Assembly: GCA_030789695.1 (NCBI GenBank)
Contig: JAULAV010003341.1
Coordinates: 1 to 64,000 of the forward strand
Direction of reading: 5' to 3'
Origin: Scilla litardierei
Lineage: Eukaryota > Streptophyta > Magnoliopsida > Asparagales > Asparagaceae
DNA: 64,000 nt
A program made the translations under genes and the position numbers. Each line of letters opens with the position of its first letter. The stretch's first letter is position 1. The notes beneath the pieces were generated by a model. It searched no databases. It saw only the letters and a list, made by a program, of their open reading frames with translations, and was not told where the DNA came from. Shown piece by piece: positions 22,901 to 32,106 of the stretch.

Positions 22901-24953
22901 GCCGGGTTGAGAAATCAACTTCGAGTGTTGTAAGTGGAATCGGAATCGGATTTCGGAGTCAAGATTGTTGTCCGATCCGAAAATCGGAACTTCTTCAAAC
23001 GGATCCGAATCTGCGGAATCGGACTTCTGATTTTTTTACTTCTGACCGAATTAATTCGGATTCGGATTCGGATCCGCTTAAAAAAATCCGGTTTACCCGA
23101 TGCCCACCCCTACACACAGTTAGGAACTCACAAAAAATGTTTTAAAAATATTCTACAAGTCATTTCCTAAGTTTTTAGAGCCGTGTTAATGATTCAGTGA
23201 ACTAGTCGACTCATGTTTGTACTAGTCGACTCATGTTTGTACTGTGGCCGACTTGTAAAAAACATGTTGGCTTTTGGAATTTTCTGGATCCTGCAGGGAG
23301 TCGACTCCTTTTGTCTCATGAGTCGATCAGTGGACCAAAGTCGACTTGGATAACATGTGTCGACTTGTGTTGTAACATTTCTAGCCATTTTACTAGCCAT
23401 TGGATCGACATTTTGGTCAACTATTTGGACCAAAATATTCTTTTATAAATTGAAGGTTGTTCAGATTTTAATGTATGATTTTATGCTTAATTTTTGAAGA
23501 GAAAAATAAGTTTTAAGCTTAAAAGTTATCAAAAGAAACACTCTTCTTTGGTCAAGCTTTTCAAAGTGTTTCAATCTTTGTTTGACTAAAATTCCTTAAT
23601 CTATCCAAGCTAAAGTTTCTGTCTTTTGAGATCAAGTTCTTCTATAGCCACTACACATCCACAAAAGCTTCAAGCAAGGCCATAAGTAATTGTATCAATT
23701 TTCTTGTAAGTGAAAAAATTTCGAGTGTTGAGGTAGTAAGTTGTAAATCCACTTAGGAAGAAGTGTTGTACTATTTGTTGAAATACTGGAACTAACCAAG
23801 TAGGACTTAGACACTAGACTAGGATACTGGATACCTGAACCAGTGTATATATTGTGTTTAAGCTTGTTTTGCATTTCGACGTTGTGAATTATCTATTGCT
23901 TGTGCTATTTCCGCTACATACTCTTTTGCGAGTTATAATTCTCATTGATTAAGTTTTAATTAGGTAACACTAATTGTAAACTTATGGAGAATTTTTTAGA
24001 GGACTTCAGTTATTTCATAGACACTATTCGCCACCCTTTAGTGTCTACTTGTCATCCATAGTGTTGAGTAATCAACCAGGAAAGAGCCATGATCGTTTTA
24101 GTATATGAAGTAAAATGATTGCCCTCCTATTTTTTGGGTGGGGGTGGGGTGGGGTATCTAGTTTCTTCTTGATGTATGACATGTGCAGGTTTTGTGAATT
24201 TTAAGCAAGATGCCTTGCTAATCCAGTATTTTAAAACATTAACACCGGTTTGCAATACTATGAAATACACTTAAATCAAAGACAGAAATGTGTGGTCCCA
24301 CATTTTTCATGCTTAAATGAGTAGTATGATTATTTAAGTACACCTAAGCAGAACAAAGAATTTTGAGGAGATGAACATATAACCTGTGATCAAGATTTTG
24401 GTATCCCCATTTTCCTAACAACATACATAGAATATGATGCCCCACATGGGCATGTACCCCTACAAGCCCGACCTAAATATGTTATTTTTTCTTCTAATCG
24501 CTGTTCACATTAGCTGAGTAGAAAAAGAAAAGGGAAAAAAAAGCATGAGCATAGCGCGAAGAGCTATTACCTCATCCGTCATCTCAAACCCCAATGCCCT
24601 GAAAAAAGGATTATGCATAAGTATACATATATCACAAACTGGACAAAGAAATTCCGTTGTGAGGTCGACCAGGAAAAAGAAGAAAAGAATCCAAGAAACA
24701 AATACCTCATGGCAACATTCAACTCTTTAGCATCAATTGTGCCTAACAATAAATAAAGTCGTCATGCCTTTAGGGGAAAAGGAGAGGATTAAAAAAATGA
24801 AGAACCAATATAATAAAAGTCAGGGTTCATACCAGAACCGTCTGTATCAAATAGTTCAAATGCTTCTTTTATCTCTTGCTTCTTTTGTTGTGTTAGGCCA
24901 TGATGACGGCCTCTAGGCTTTTCTCTCCTAGATGCTCCACCTCGAGAAGTTTC
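7958..24953 (-). CDS. Centrin (caltractin), calcium-binding EF-hand protein; exons 2-7
   Basis: Centrins are calmodulin-like proteins of microtubule-organising structures, also linked to nucleotide excision repair. Minus-strand coding exons are 24953-24833, 24742-24706, 24598-24571, 9453-9301, 9185-9083 and 8022-7958 (stop TAG). All have GT-AG borders in compatible phase. With a single ATG codon from exon 1 (see 35170) the protein is 169 residues, normal for the family. It has four EF-hands: loops at about D37-E48 (DTDGSGTIDAKE), D73-E84, D110-D121 (Asp instead of Glu at position 12) and D146-E157. The basic N-terminus ([11 protein letters not shown]) and end GYGY are typical. The 15.1-kb intron 9454-24570 is filled with nested retrotransposons, yet every exon is intact. 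Confidence 0.93.
8023..9082 (-). other. Centrin last intron
   Basis: AT-rich intron of 1060 bases between the exon coding the start of EF-hand 4 and the terminal exon. I see no mobile element with clear ends in it. Confidence 0.7.
10839..13450 (+). mobile_element. Young gag-only Ty3/gypsy-type element 2 (TR-GAG-like)
   Basis: Complete structure: AAAGA target duplication (10834-10838 and 13451-13455), 296-bp LTRs at 10839-11134 and 13155-13450 starting TGTTGCGG and ending GCATCA, and primer site TGGTATCAGAGC at 11137-11148. There is one long gag ORF and no pol. I count three differences between the LTRs (about 1%), so the insertion is recent. The 2.6-kb length and gag-only content match the non-autonomous class called TR-GAG. 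It would depend on enzymes from another element. Confidence 0.9.
11158..13095 (+). CDS. gag: Gag polyprotein of the young gypsy element, 645 residues
   Basis: The only ORF of the element; it starts 10 bases after the primer site. Residues 1-90 look like a charged coiled coil (repeated Glu/Lys with [16 protein letters not shown]). Residues about 100-370 are Pro/Gly/Arg-rich and very GC-rich. Residues about 375-530 match the plant retrotransposon gag domain ([51 protein letters not shown]). A zinc-knuckle-like motif C596-x2-C599-x7-H607-x-C609 follows. The frame ends before any protease. Antisense and shifted ORFs over 11248-12271 are GC-driven shadows. Confidence 0.92.
   Translation: MANTQATERIEVLEGKVERIEAQISKGFIDLRKEDAEMAAEIRKEMKENQEKTEAKMKEMTEMTEGKFSELAEAIAALTAHLIPKADPSKKEPPLAKDKGKKAIFFEENPGFDDEGGFDQEDNAWGTHQDHAPPRRDEQVAGGEIRLSGTPRTPRLGRRPPRMLLGVGEPQRGRRRAARGLGGAGDPATPLAASAGYSAAAWGPPAQFQSRPAQAATWGASADPRGGPEAHRTSGGAQRPPRRPDSLSRRLFDLREARPRSVELSLGVYSPMEDLAEDFSRTEATSRSQGGPPTQPPPFGGVTGDWRAHQDPPGGHQAEFGHPLGDWQGHGAGGGHRERAEAYFPDRRQGYQPRGGFQPQERGGFAGERRLRKLEVPVFEGGDPDDWLYRVERYLEVSAVPGEDWLRAIGVCLEGEALGWFRWTDQQRPFQTWAEFTTLLTERFGGGPAGGVFERLYSLKQEGSVGEYIKKFESLCHRVRGVSEESLEGCFMKGLKPTVRSGLRQFEPVGLRVMMTRARKVEDHQEIERRARGTWGGSTFRGPDPGGGQKGAAGGATPNDGSVVTKEKGMELRPGGQTRRMTEAEIRDKRTKGRCFKCDEKFTPGHRCGNRTLQILIVNDEEEGEESVIMLEAGVDDDQEHLHVE
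13457..14930 (+). pseudogene. Degenerate gag of gypsy-type element 1
   Basis: It continues the gag interrupted at 10838. The N-terminal coiled-coil part is readable to about 13640 ([19 protein letters not shown]). Later parts show gag-domain pieces across several frames with in-frame stops, for example [13 protein letters not shown] then a stop at 14374. It is not translatable as one protein. Confidence 0.75.
16446..18000 (+). pseudogene. Broken copia gag of the outer element
   Basis: Open pieces at 16657-16890 and 17557-17775 show plant copia gag features: [34 protein letters not shown], an acidic serine-rich stretch near 17270-17420, and later [13 protein letters not shown] remains near 17855-17880. 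Frames are interrupted by stops. Pol is almost completely missing. Confidence 0.7.
16528..18440 (+). repeat. About 190-bp direct repeat inside the copia interior
   Basis: The segments 16528-16717 and 18249-18440 are near identical, sharing TATTATTAGGACACTTTGTA and GGGGAGAGAATATGGTATTC. They flank the gag remnant. This suggests an internal rearrangement that also removed pol. Confidence 0.8.
19043..21504 (-). pseudogene. Frameshifted gag-protease of gypsy-type element 3
   Basis: It starts at 21504 ([10 protein letters not shown]) with a coiled-coil-like segment to 21247. A Gly-Pro-Ala repeat region follows (21028-20780), then gag-domain pieces ([35 protein letters not shown]) in shifted frames at 20291-20003. 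The last frame, 19909-19043, holds a zinc-knuckle-like [14 protein letters not shown], then a retropepsin-like [12 protein letters not shown] and [17 protein letters not shown]. The frames do not join without shifts, so it is probably dead. Confidence 0.8.
20770..21050. repeat. 30-bp tandem repeats coding collagen-like Gly-Pro-Ala
   Basis: Units related to CCTGCCGTGGCTGCGGCAGG follow each other about eight times with changes. Each unit is itself partly inverted (GCAGGCCC against GGGCCTGC). Both strands therefore read AGPxGPA-type repeats in an open frame. The gag frame of element 3 is the minus strand. Confidence 0.8.
22239..23112. mobile_element. Non-autonomous hAT-like element, 874 bp
   Basis: Inserted in the right copia LTR; the left LTR lacks it, which fixes the borders. 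The ends are TAGGGGTGTGCA and, inverted, TAGGGGTGGGCA. The flanks are CACACCGT (22231-22238) and CACACAGT (23113-23120), an 8-bp duplication with one change, as expected for hAT. Subterminal parts are rich in ATTCGGATTCGG-like repeats. No transposase is present. Confidence 0.8.
22481..22832. promoter_or_regulatory. Four USE-like motifs (RTCCCACATCG)
   Basis: Matches to the plant snRNA upstream sequence element lie at 22481-22491 (minus), 22551-22561 (plus), 22739-22749 (minus, one mismatch) and 22822-22832 (plus), all inside the hAT-like element. No snRNA-like transcript or well-placed TATA box is seen downstream, so function is unproven. Confidence 0.45.
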
Positions 24954-25549
24954 CTACATGACCAAGTATTAAATGCACATAGAATCAGACTAGTAAAGAT
25001 GTAAAGATAAACATCCATTAACCATTCATCTCCATAAAAAATTAAACAGTTGCGAAGACATTGTAGTAAAATTTTATGAAAATCCAAATGATTTTGATGT
25101 GTTATCATTCATCCATTGCCCCCGACCCACCCACAAATGTAATTATAGGAAAATAGTTTACTTGGAGGAACTTTTTGATGTGAATGACATTGATTTAACA
25201 AATCTTTGATAATTCACTAACACTCAATTACGTTAGATTCCTATTTACAGCTACTATCTACCAAAATGAAAAAGTAAAACTTGCCGACCAAATAGGAAGG
25301 TGAAAATTACTTCAAGAATGAAATGACTTGTAAAACAATCTGATTATGAAACTTCATATACATGGAAAGAGGGCTGTAACACATCATGCTATGCAATGAA
25401 AAACATAGGTGTTGAGTTTTATTACTGATTTATATTAGTAAGAAAGAGGCTTTACTTACTATATGGACACAATGCACTTATATCCTCAATAATAATGGAG
25501 AAGCTATTCGGTAATGTATTCAATAGATTCTTCTATGATAGAGGGTTCT

Positions 25550-25551
<2 letters not shown>

Positions 25552-25582
<31 letters not shown>
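25552..25582 (+). repeat. Poly-C tract, 31 bases
   Basis: An uninterrupted C run in the proposed first centrin intron. Its length may be unreliable, since homopolymers are error-prone. Confidence 0.9.
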
Positions 25583-26784
25583 ATACTAACACTTGAAATC
25601 TTTCTTAGTTTCTCCTTCACAGCTAAAATCTTCACAATTCCAAACCGTGGCCCCATAATAGCTTACCTTATCATGTGTTACCACTTCGAGTTAGTTCCTT
25701 GTTCCCCTAGTTAGAATACATGGGGAAACTTCACTTTGTGAGATGGCTCCCCATAGTTGTATAAAAAGATGTCTCAGATTACCCTCATCTTCGGCCTTCC
25801 CCATTATCTTTCACACCTAACTCCATATAAATCCTAAAGGGCCCGAACCTCTGTCCTCTATCTCTAATGGAAATCTCCCTTCACAAAAGTTTCCAAATCA
25901 GAATATGTATCACAAACCATTTCCAACCCAAAGGGAAGAGAAAGAGAGAAATATTAAAATCTAGTATTGAAAAGATTCCAAGATATAAATTACACATCCA
26001 TGTCCAATGACCATAAGGCTATCAATCTATGTGATATCACATAATTAAGTCCAAAATCAAGTTTATAACACAAACACCCCGCCCCAAAAACCCCAACCCA
26101 CCCAAAAAAAGGAAAAGGGCACAATCCAATCTAAAATCAATTAATCATCCCCAAAAGATGTATCCATATCATTACTTTCTAGAATGATATCTGCTTTTTT
26201 CACATTTGAACAACTCCACTTCTACCAAATTTTTATTTTCCTTTTTCATTAGTGATCGGCTAAATATGATGCTTTATTAATACTTAGCATTTAAAAAAAC
26301 TTATTAAAAGCAAGAAAATCTCCCTAATGTTGTACCTTGACCACCACCCCCCATCATTAACGTTGTCAAAATCTCTTATAATTTAATTGTGTGCAGACTA
26401 AGATCTGAATGGAGCTCGTGTCTTCCTTCTCTAGACACATATATTCAACTTAAGCAATCATGGAAATCTAGATCCACCAACTCATCGCTCCACTTCATTG
26501 GTACTCTAGAGTTACAACCTTCCTTACCCATTGAAACCCCACTCGCCATACTTCTCTCATCTGCTCTTTCCCTTCCTCTTGTCACCATGCCAATACCCTT
26601 CCCAATATTCCCAAATTACACTTCTTGTTTATTAATTATTCCTCTAATTTGCATAAAGCACTTTCAAAATTCATCATCTGCCTTTGAGTTTGAAATATTA
26701 AAGATGGGATGGGATATGTGAGGTGTCTTTTTGCAAGGACTGTGGTGTATACTTTTTGGCAGTCTTCTTGACTCCTCTTGTATG

Positions 26785-28903
26785 CAGGGATAAAAATGGG
26801 TTGAGACCAGGCTAGGGCTAGGCCATTGCCACAAAATTATTTGGGCATGAAATCTAGCCCCAACCCTGGCCGTCCAAATGGGACCATGATCATACCATAC
26901 ATGCTTTTGAGCCAGCCCTCTGGGTTTTCAGGCCATCCATTTTCGTATTTGAGTTGGGCTTTAACTCATTAGAAAAGAAAGGATGGTTTCCAGTAACAAG
27001 TAATTGGAGAGCCCACATTTTGAGCAGACAATGTCAAATGGCTTCGAGTGACCAGCATAGTGAAAGGGGCAAAACAAAGCATACACATACATTTATTATG
27101 CAAACATTTATATCAGAAGCTCAAAGTCAGAACTCATTTATGTAAAGTCAGCTATTGAAATTATAAAGTAAGATATTAATCTCAGAAGAAAATATAACTG
27201 CCTATGAACAAGGATGAAGATTTCTGGTGATAATTCTTGCAATGCTATGCTAAAACTTTAATAAATACTCTGGACTCCAAGTGGAAAATACACTCTAAAC
27301 AAAGGAACATAAATTCATCAAGGCTCGGCACATGCTCACTTAAATATCAACTCAATTAAATGTAATGTTACCTTTCTAATGGTAGACATACCACTTAATT
27401 CGATTAATACACAAAAATAATGCAGAATACTTGCAAAAAAACATTTCTAAAAATAGTTAAAAACTTCAACAAGTTAAGGGTTTTTTGGAAAAGAAATGAT
27501 TTTTTATGATGAAGGAATAAAAATTGGGAATTGCTTGGTGCACCCACCGTTTTACTCTGCGCACATACCACTTATTTACAAGTTTGCCATTAATCTGCAC
27601 ACATACCACTTATTTACAAATTTGCCACTGAAATTACTCCTTGCGCACTCCTATGGCCAAATTTCCAAATATGCCCTTAGGTGTGTGTGGTGAGTAAAAC
27701 GGCCAAACGGTGGCAGTCGACGCCGCCGCCCGACCTCCCCAGCCCCACCTCCCCCTCCGACAACCTCCCCAGATCCGCCCCCTCTGACGACCTTCCCAGC
27801 CTCCATCACCTCCTCCGACATCCTCAGTCCCCCCTCTCCCTCTTCCCCATCCCCCTCTTCTGACGTCTCCAACCTTGTCCCCTCTACTGACCTCCCCAGC
27901 CCCCAATCCCTCTTTTCCCTCCCCCTCCTTCAACCTCCCAGCCCCCAGCCCCCTCCACCGACCTCCCCAGCCCTCCTCTCACTCTTTCCCATGAGGGACA
28001 AACGGCGACGTCGTCCTCCGACCTCCATGGCCGTCCATCCCCCTCCTCCGACCTCCCTAACCCCTCCTTTCCTCGCCCCCTCCTCCGACCTCGCCAGCCC
28101 CACGCCTCTTCCAACCTCCCCAGACCCCCTCTCCCTCTTCCCCACCGTCCATTTCAAACCCTAATAAATCGTTATCGGAGTCCTTGACGGTGGCGGCGAG
28201 GAGGCAGACATGGGTAAAAACGAAATAAGTGGTATGTGCGCGTGAATAAAACGATGGGTGCACAAAGCAACTCCCATAAAAATTACCCCTAGTCTTGTTG
28301 TCATTGTCGATGTTATCACTGCTCTCAAACTCAAGTTCAGGAACAAGCACGATCGAGGTCGAGATCGTTTCTATAAACTATGTTGAGCAAAGGTGGAGCT
28401 AGATCTGGATTAAAGATGAATGATTTTAAAAGAAGAATGGTTAGAACTAGGAGGAGTTGATGGAAGACAACAATCAAATAAGCAGTGAAATCAAAGTCTC
28501 TTGGTGAAGCTGTGATCTTTCCATTCTCTCGAATTGAGAGAATTAAGCAGGTAAGCAAGGATAGCCTCTTCCATATCAAGGATAGCCTCATCCATATCTA
28601 ATTACTGTAAAATATAGATAAGACAAAATAAGGATAGGAATTCACAGGTCACGATGCTAATGAGGTTTGTTTAGGTTGTGGTCTATTGGGTATAATAAGA
28701 CTGTGGTTATATTTTAAAAAATCATATATGAATTAGGATCAGTGTTAAGGCCTAATGTCGGCCACAACCCTGGCCAAAAAAAGTTCAGGGTTCAGATAGA
28801 GGCCTAACCATAGCCGAGTTTTTAAAAGGGCTAGGACTGAGACAAGGCTTTTTGGGCTAGGTCGAAAGCCCCTCGGGCCGGCCTTGGTCCAATTTTATCC
28901 CCA
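26785..28903. mobile_element. hAT-like non-autonomous element, about 2.1 kb
   Basis: The ends read CAGGGATAAAAATGGG and, inverted, TGGGGATAAAATTGG, resembling Ac-type hAT termini. The flanks are CTTGTATG (26777-26784) and CTCGCATG (28904-28911), an 8-bp duplication with two changes. Subterminal sequence on both sides is rich in GGCTAGG/GGCC words. No transposase was found. A MULE is nested inside. Confidence 0.6.
27526..28275. mobile_element. Non-autonomous Mutator-like element (MULE), 750 bp
   Basis: A perfect 9-bp target duplication ATAAAAATT (27517-27525 and 28276-28284) identifies the superfamily. Terminal inverted repeats of about 50 bp begin GGGAATTGCTTGGTGCACCC and GGGAGTTGCTTTGTGCACCC. 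The inside is a C-rich run of degenerate CGACCTCCCCAGCCC units with no stop-rich strand. The Gly-rich minus-strand ORFs there are composition artefacts. Confidence 0.88.
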
Positions 28904-29323
28904 CTCGCATGAATTGTTTCATATCAACCTCCTGGTTCATATACAAGAATTAATCATAATGGCTCAAGGAATAGTCTAAATCATAGGCCTTATAAGATCT
29001 TATGATCATCCTTATAGAGCATACTTTGAGCTTCAACATATTCCTCAACAAACTACATACTGAGGTAGACAATACTGAGGTAGACAGATTAAAAGATGTG
29101 ATACATCTACTAAGGAAATTGTTGTTTTAAACATAGTAACCCTAATCAACACATATTCCTTTTGTCATAAACAAAGCATCGCACTCATTCATTATTTGAA
29201 ACCAAATAAAGCATTACAAACTACCAATCTTACAAAAATTCATTTCCCCATTTTCTTCTTTTTTTTGCCGTAGGATACAATCTTGTAGCCTTGCATTCTT
29301 AAAACAATCTAATCACACCAGTA

Positions 29324-32106
29324 TGTTAGGCCGATCACAAGGGGACATCGACACAAGTCAAACAAGAGAACCTTAGGGGCAGTTTTGTAATTTCGGGGCA
29401 ACAGCTCAGACCCCTATGGCAGGGCAATTTTGTAATTTCGGAGTGGTGGTTCATTAGGGAGGATTTTATTATAATTAAGAGAGAAGAGATCATGAAGAGG
29501 AATTATGCAGAAAATTATAAGAGATTAGTAGTTATTGTTTAGATTAATTAGCTCTAGGATATTGGCAGAGTGACCTTCCTCTCGAATTAAGGCCAAACAT
29601 TGTAGTTCCACTTATTATCAATAAAAATCCTATATTTTGTCTTAATTAATTTCCAATCCTATCAAATTGGTACCAGACCGATCAGTTCTGAAAACCAATG
29701 ACAGCTAAAAATGTGGACGCTTTAATGAAGAAACTAAAGAACCAGGTGGAGATCCTTAAGAAAAGGAACAAATCGGAACGATAAAAAAATTCATCTATGG
29801 AAGCCATACTGAAACAATTAATGGAGATAAATAACTGTCCACCACCGGTAGTGGTATCTACCCAGACGGATTTGAACGGTGGGGACACAGGAGAAGACGC
29901 AACATCAAGAAAACTGTCACCGTTGGGAAAGAAAATCGACCCCACGACAGATCTGTGAAGACAGAGCAATGCGGAGCGCGTTTCCCACACGCATGGACTG
30001 AAACCACACACCCTGATCCATGGAGAGGTGTCTCAGTGATGCCTGGGCCAGGGATAGAACCTAAGAGGCGACGACCCCTGAGACTTCAGCAAGGGGCCCC
30101 TTGGCCCCTAGGGAGCAAGCAGGAAAATGATGGAGCCCAACAGCACCTGAAAGCACCTAACAGCAAGCCCCAAGGCAGCGTCTCCTGGGACTTCAACGAG
30201 GGGCGTTGTGACCCCTGGGAAGTAGGCAAGGGCCCTGCCAGGGACTAGCGGCAAGCCCCAGGGGGCGACGGCCCTTATGGCAGCAACGAGCATCCCGCGA
30301 TCATTGGGGAGCAAGCGGGGATCTCGTCAGGGCCAAACAATAGGCCCAGGGGCAGCCCATTGACGAGTATCAACAAAGGTAGCAGAGGCCTGGGATGGCT
30401 CAACGACAACAGAAGAGAGCCGTGAGGCTTCGGCGAGGCTATTGGAACATTGCTATGCTTCAACGACGAAGGAGAATGCTGACGGCACCCTCACTTAGAT
30501 GTGATGGATGACCCCTCAACAAATGGGACATGCGACGTGATGAAAGAGGACATACAAATGATAATTGGGTCAAAGGAGGCCGACATGGAGCGGGTTCAAC
30601 TGAGGATGGTGGGAACCATATGACACGGCGTCGGAGGACATCCCCGACAATTGGGTGGCTTGCGAGGCTGCTGTGTCGAGTGAGGCCATCTGGGAGTGAT
30701 CTAATCAGAAAAAGGCAGGATTCCCCAGATTTCGGTTGAGGTCGATGCGGAATTTTCGAGCAATAAGGGGGTCGCTATAGAAGGTTTCTGATGGATGATT
30801 TTAGGGCCTCGCGGCTCCTAATAAGAACAAGTATCACCAATTCCATTATGGACAGCCCCGACTAGGACACTTCGGAGCAGACTCGCGAATACGGAAGTTG
30901 CAAAGTCGATCTTTGAAGGTGGTGATGACTAAAGATGGGTGCACCGCGCCAAACGATATGTTGCGATGAATAAACTTACGATGAGAAAAAACTAATGGGG
31001 AGGTCCTATGTTTGGAAGGAAATGCTTTAGCTTGGTTCCAGTGGAAAGAGCAGAGATATCATGTGCGTTCCTGGCAGGAGTTTAAAGATTGCGTGTTGGA
31101 CCATTTTTACGAAACTTAGCGTGGTGATTTGCACAACCAACTCTTTGCACTCAAGCAACAGGGACAGTCAGAGACTACATGGAGAGGTTCGAGTTACTCT
31201 CAGGTCAAGTAAGAGGAATATCGAATATGCTGCTGGAAGGAAACTTAATAAAGGGGTTCAAGGCGAATATTCGAGCCAAGCTACGCCTGCTAAGAATGAA
31301 GGGCTAAGAGAGACGATGGAGCTGGCCCAGATGATCAAGAACAGTAACACAGCAAAGTAACATGCTAAGGGAGCATCAATCGGCTTCACTTCCTGCACCA
31401 ATGACACGATGAAGGTACAGAAGACCCAGCTAGAGGGTTCAGACAAACCACGACAAGAACAAGATACGACCCAACAATAAGTTCAAGCGTCTCGCGGAGA
31501 CAGATAAAGAATAAGCATGCAATAGGATTGTGCTTTTATTGTGATGAGAAGTTTGACCTGGGACATCGTTGTTGGGATCGCACCCTCCAGGTTTTGACTA
31601 TCGATGATGACATAGGCTAGGCAGTAGCAGCTGAACAGGAAGAAATAGGCGAAGACGAGAACACTCGTTTAGAGTAGGACGCGACATGGGGCCATTCGAT
31701 GCAATTCAATAGTAGTTTTTGAAATTCCACCTTGATGACAAGGTGTCTCATTGGAAGGGATGTAATGTTAGGCCGGTCACAAGGGAAAAGTGGCACAAGT
31801 TAAACAAGAGAACCATAGGAAAAGTTTTGTAATTTCGAGACGACAGCTCAAAATCCTAGAAGGAGAAAATTTGTAATTTCGAGGCAGTGGCTCGTTAAAG
31901 AGGATTTTATTATAAATAAGAGGGGTGAGATCACGAAGGGTGAATATGCGAAAAATTATGAGATATCAGTAATTATTATTTAGATTTGTTAGTCATATGA
32001 TAGTGATAGGGTGGCCTTCTTCTCGAATTGAGTTCAAATCTTGTAGTTCCACTTATTATCGATAAAAATCCTACATTTTATCTTAATTCCTTCCTCAATC
32101 CTATCA
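29324..32106 (+). mobile_element. Gag-only Ty3/gypsy-type element 4, degenerate
   Basis: LTRs of 341 bp at 29324-29664 and 31766-32106 start TGTTAGGCCG and end CCTATCA. A diverged Met-tRNA primer site lies at 29668-29679 (TGGTACCAGACC). The 2.1-kb interior holds only broken gag: AWFQWKEQRYHVRSWQEFKD (near 31033), FALKQQGQ, and a knuckle CFYCDEKFDLGHRC (near 31531). The relic FHLDDKVS lies near 31720. No clear target duplication remains, and the LTRs are visibly diverged. Confidence 0.78.

Larger units (their letters stand above)
10148..24060 (+). mobile_element. Decayed Ty1/copia element, host of nested insertions
   Basis: The left LTR is 10148-16445, starting TGTTAAGATACTGGGTCA and interrupted by the gypsy element 10334-15374. 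The right LTR is 21977-24060, interrupted by a hAT-like element. Without insertions each LTR is about 1.2 kb. A polypurine stretch (ATGGGGAGAA) precedes the right LTR. The remaining interior codes only for broken gag. Terminal 5-bp duplications do not match, which fits an old insertion. It lies wholly within a centrin intron. Confidence 0.75.

Noticed and set aside
27634..28157. Gly-rich proteins on the minus strand
   Set aside because: Produced by a C-rich degenerate repeat inside a non-autonomous MULE; no start, codon pattern or splice support.
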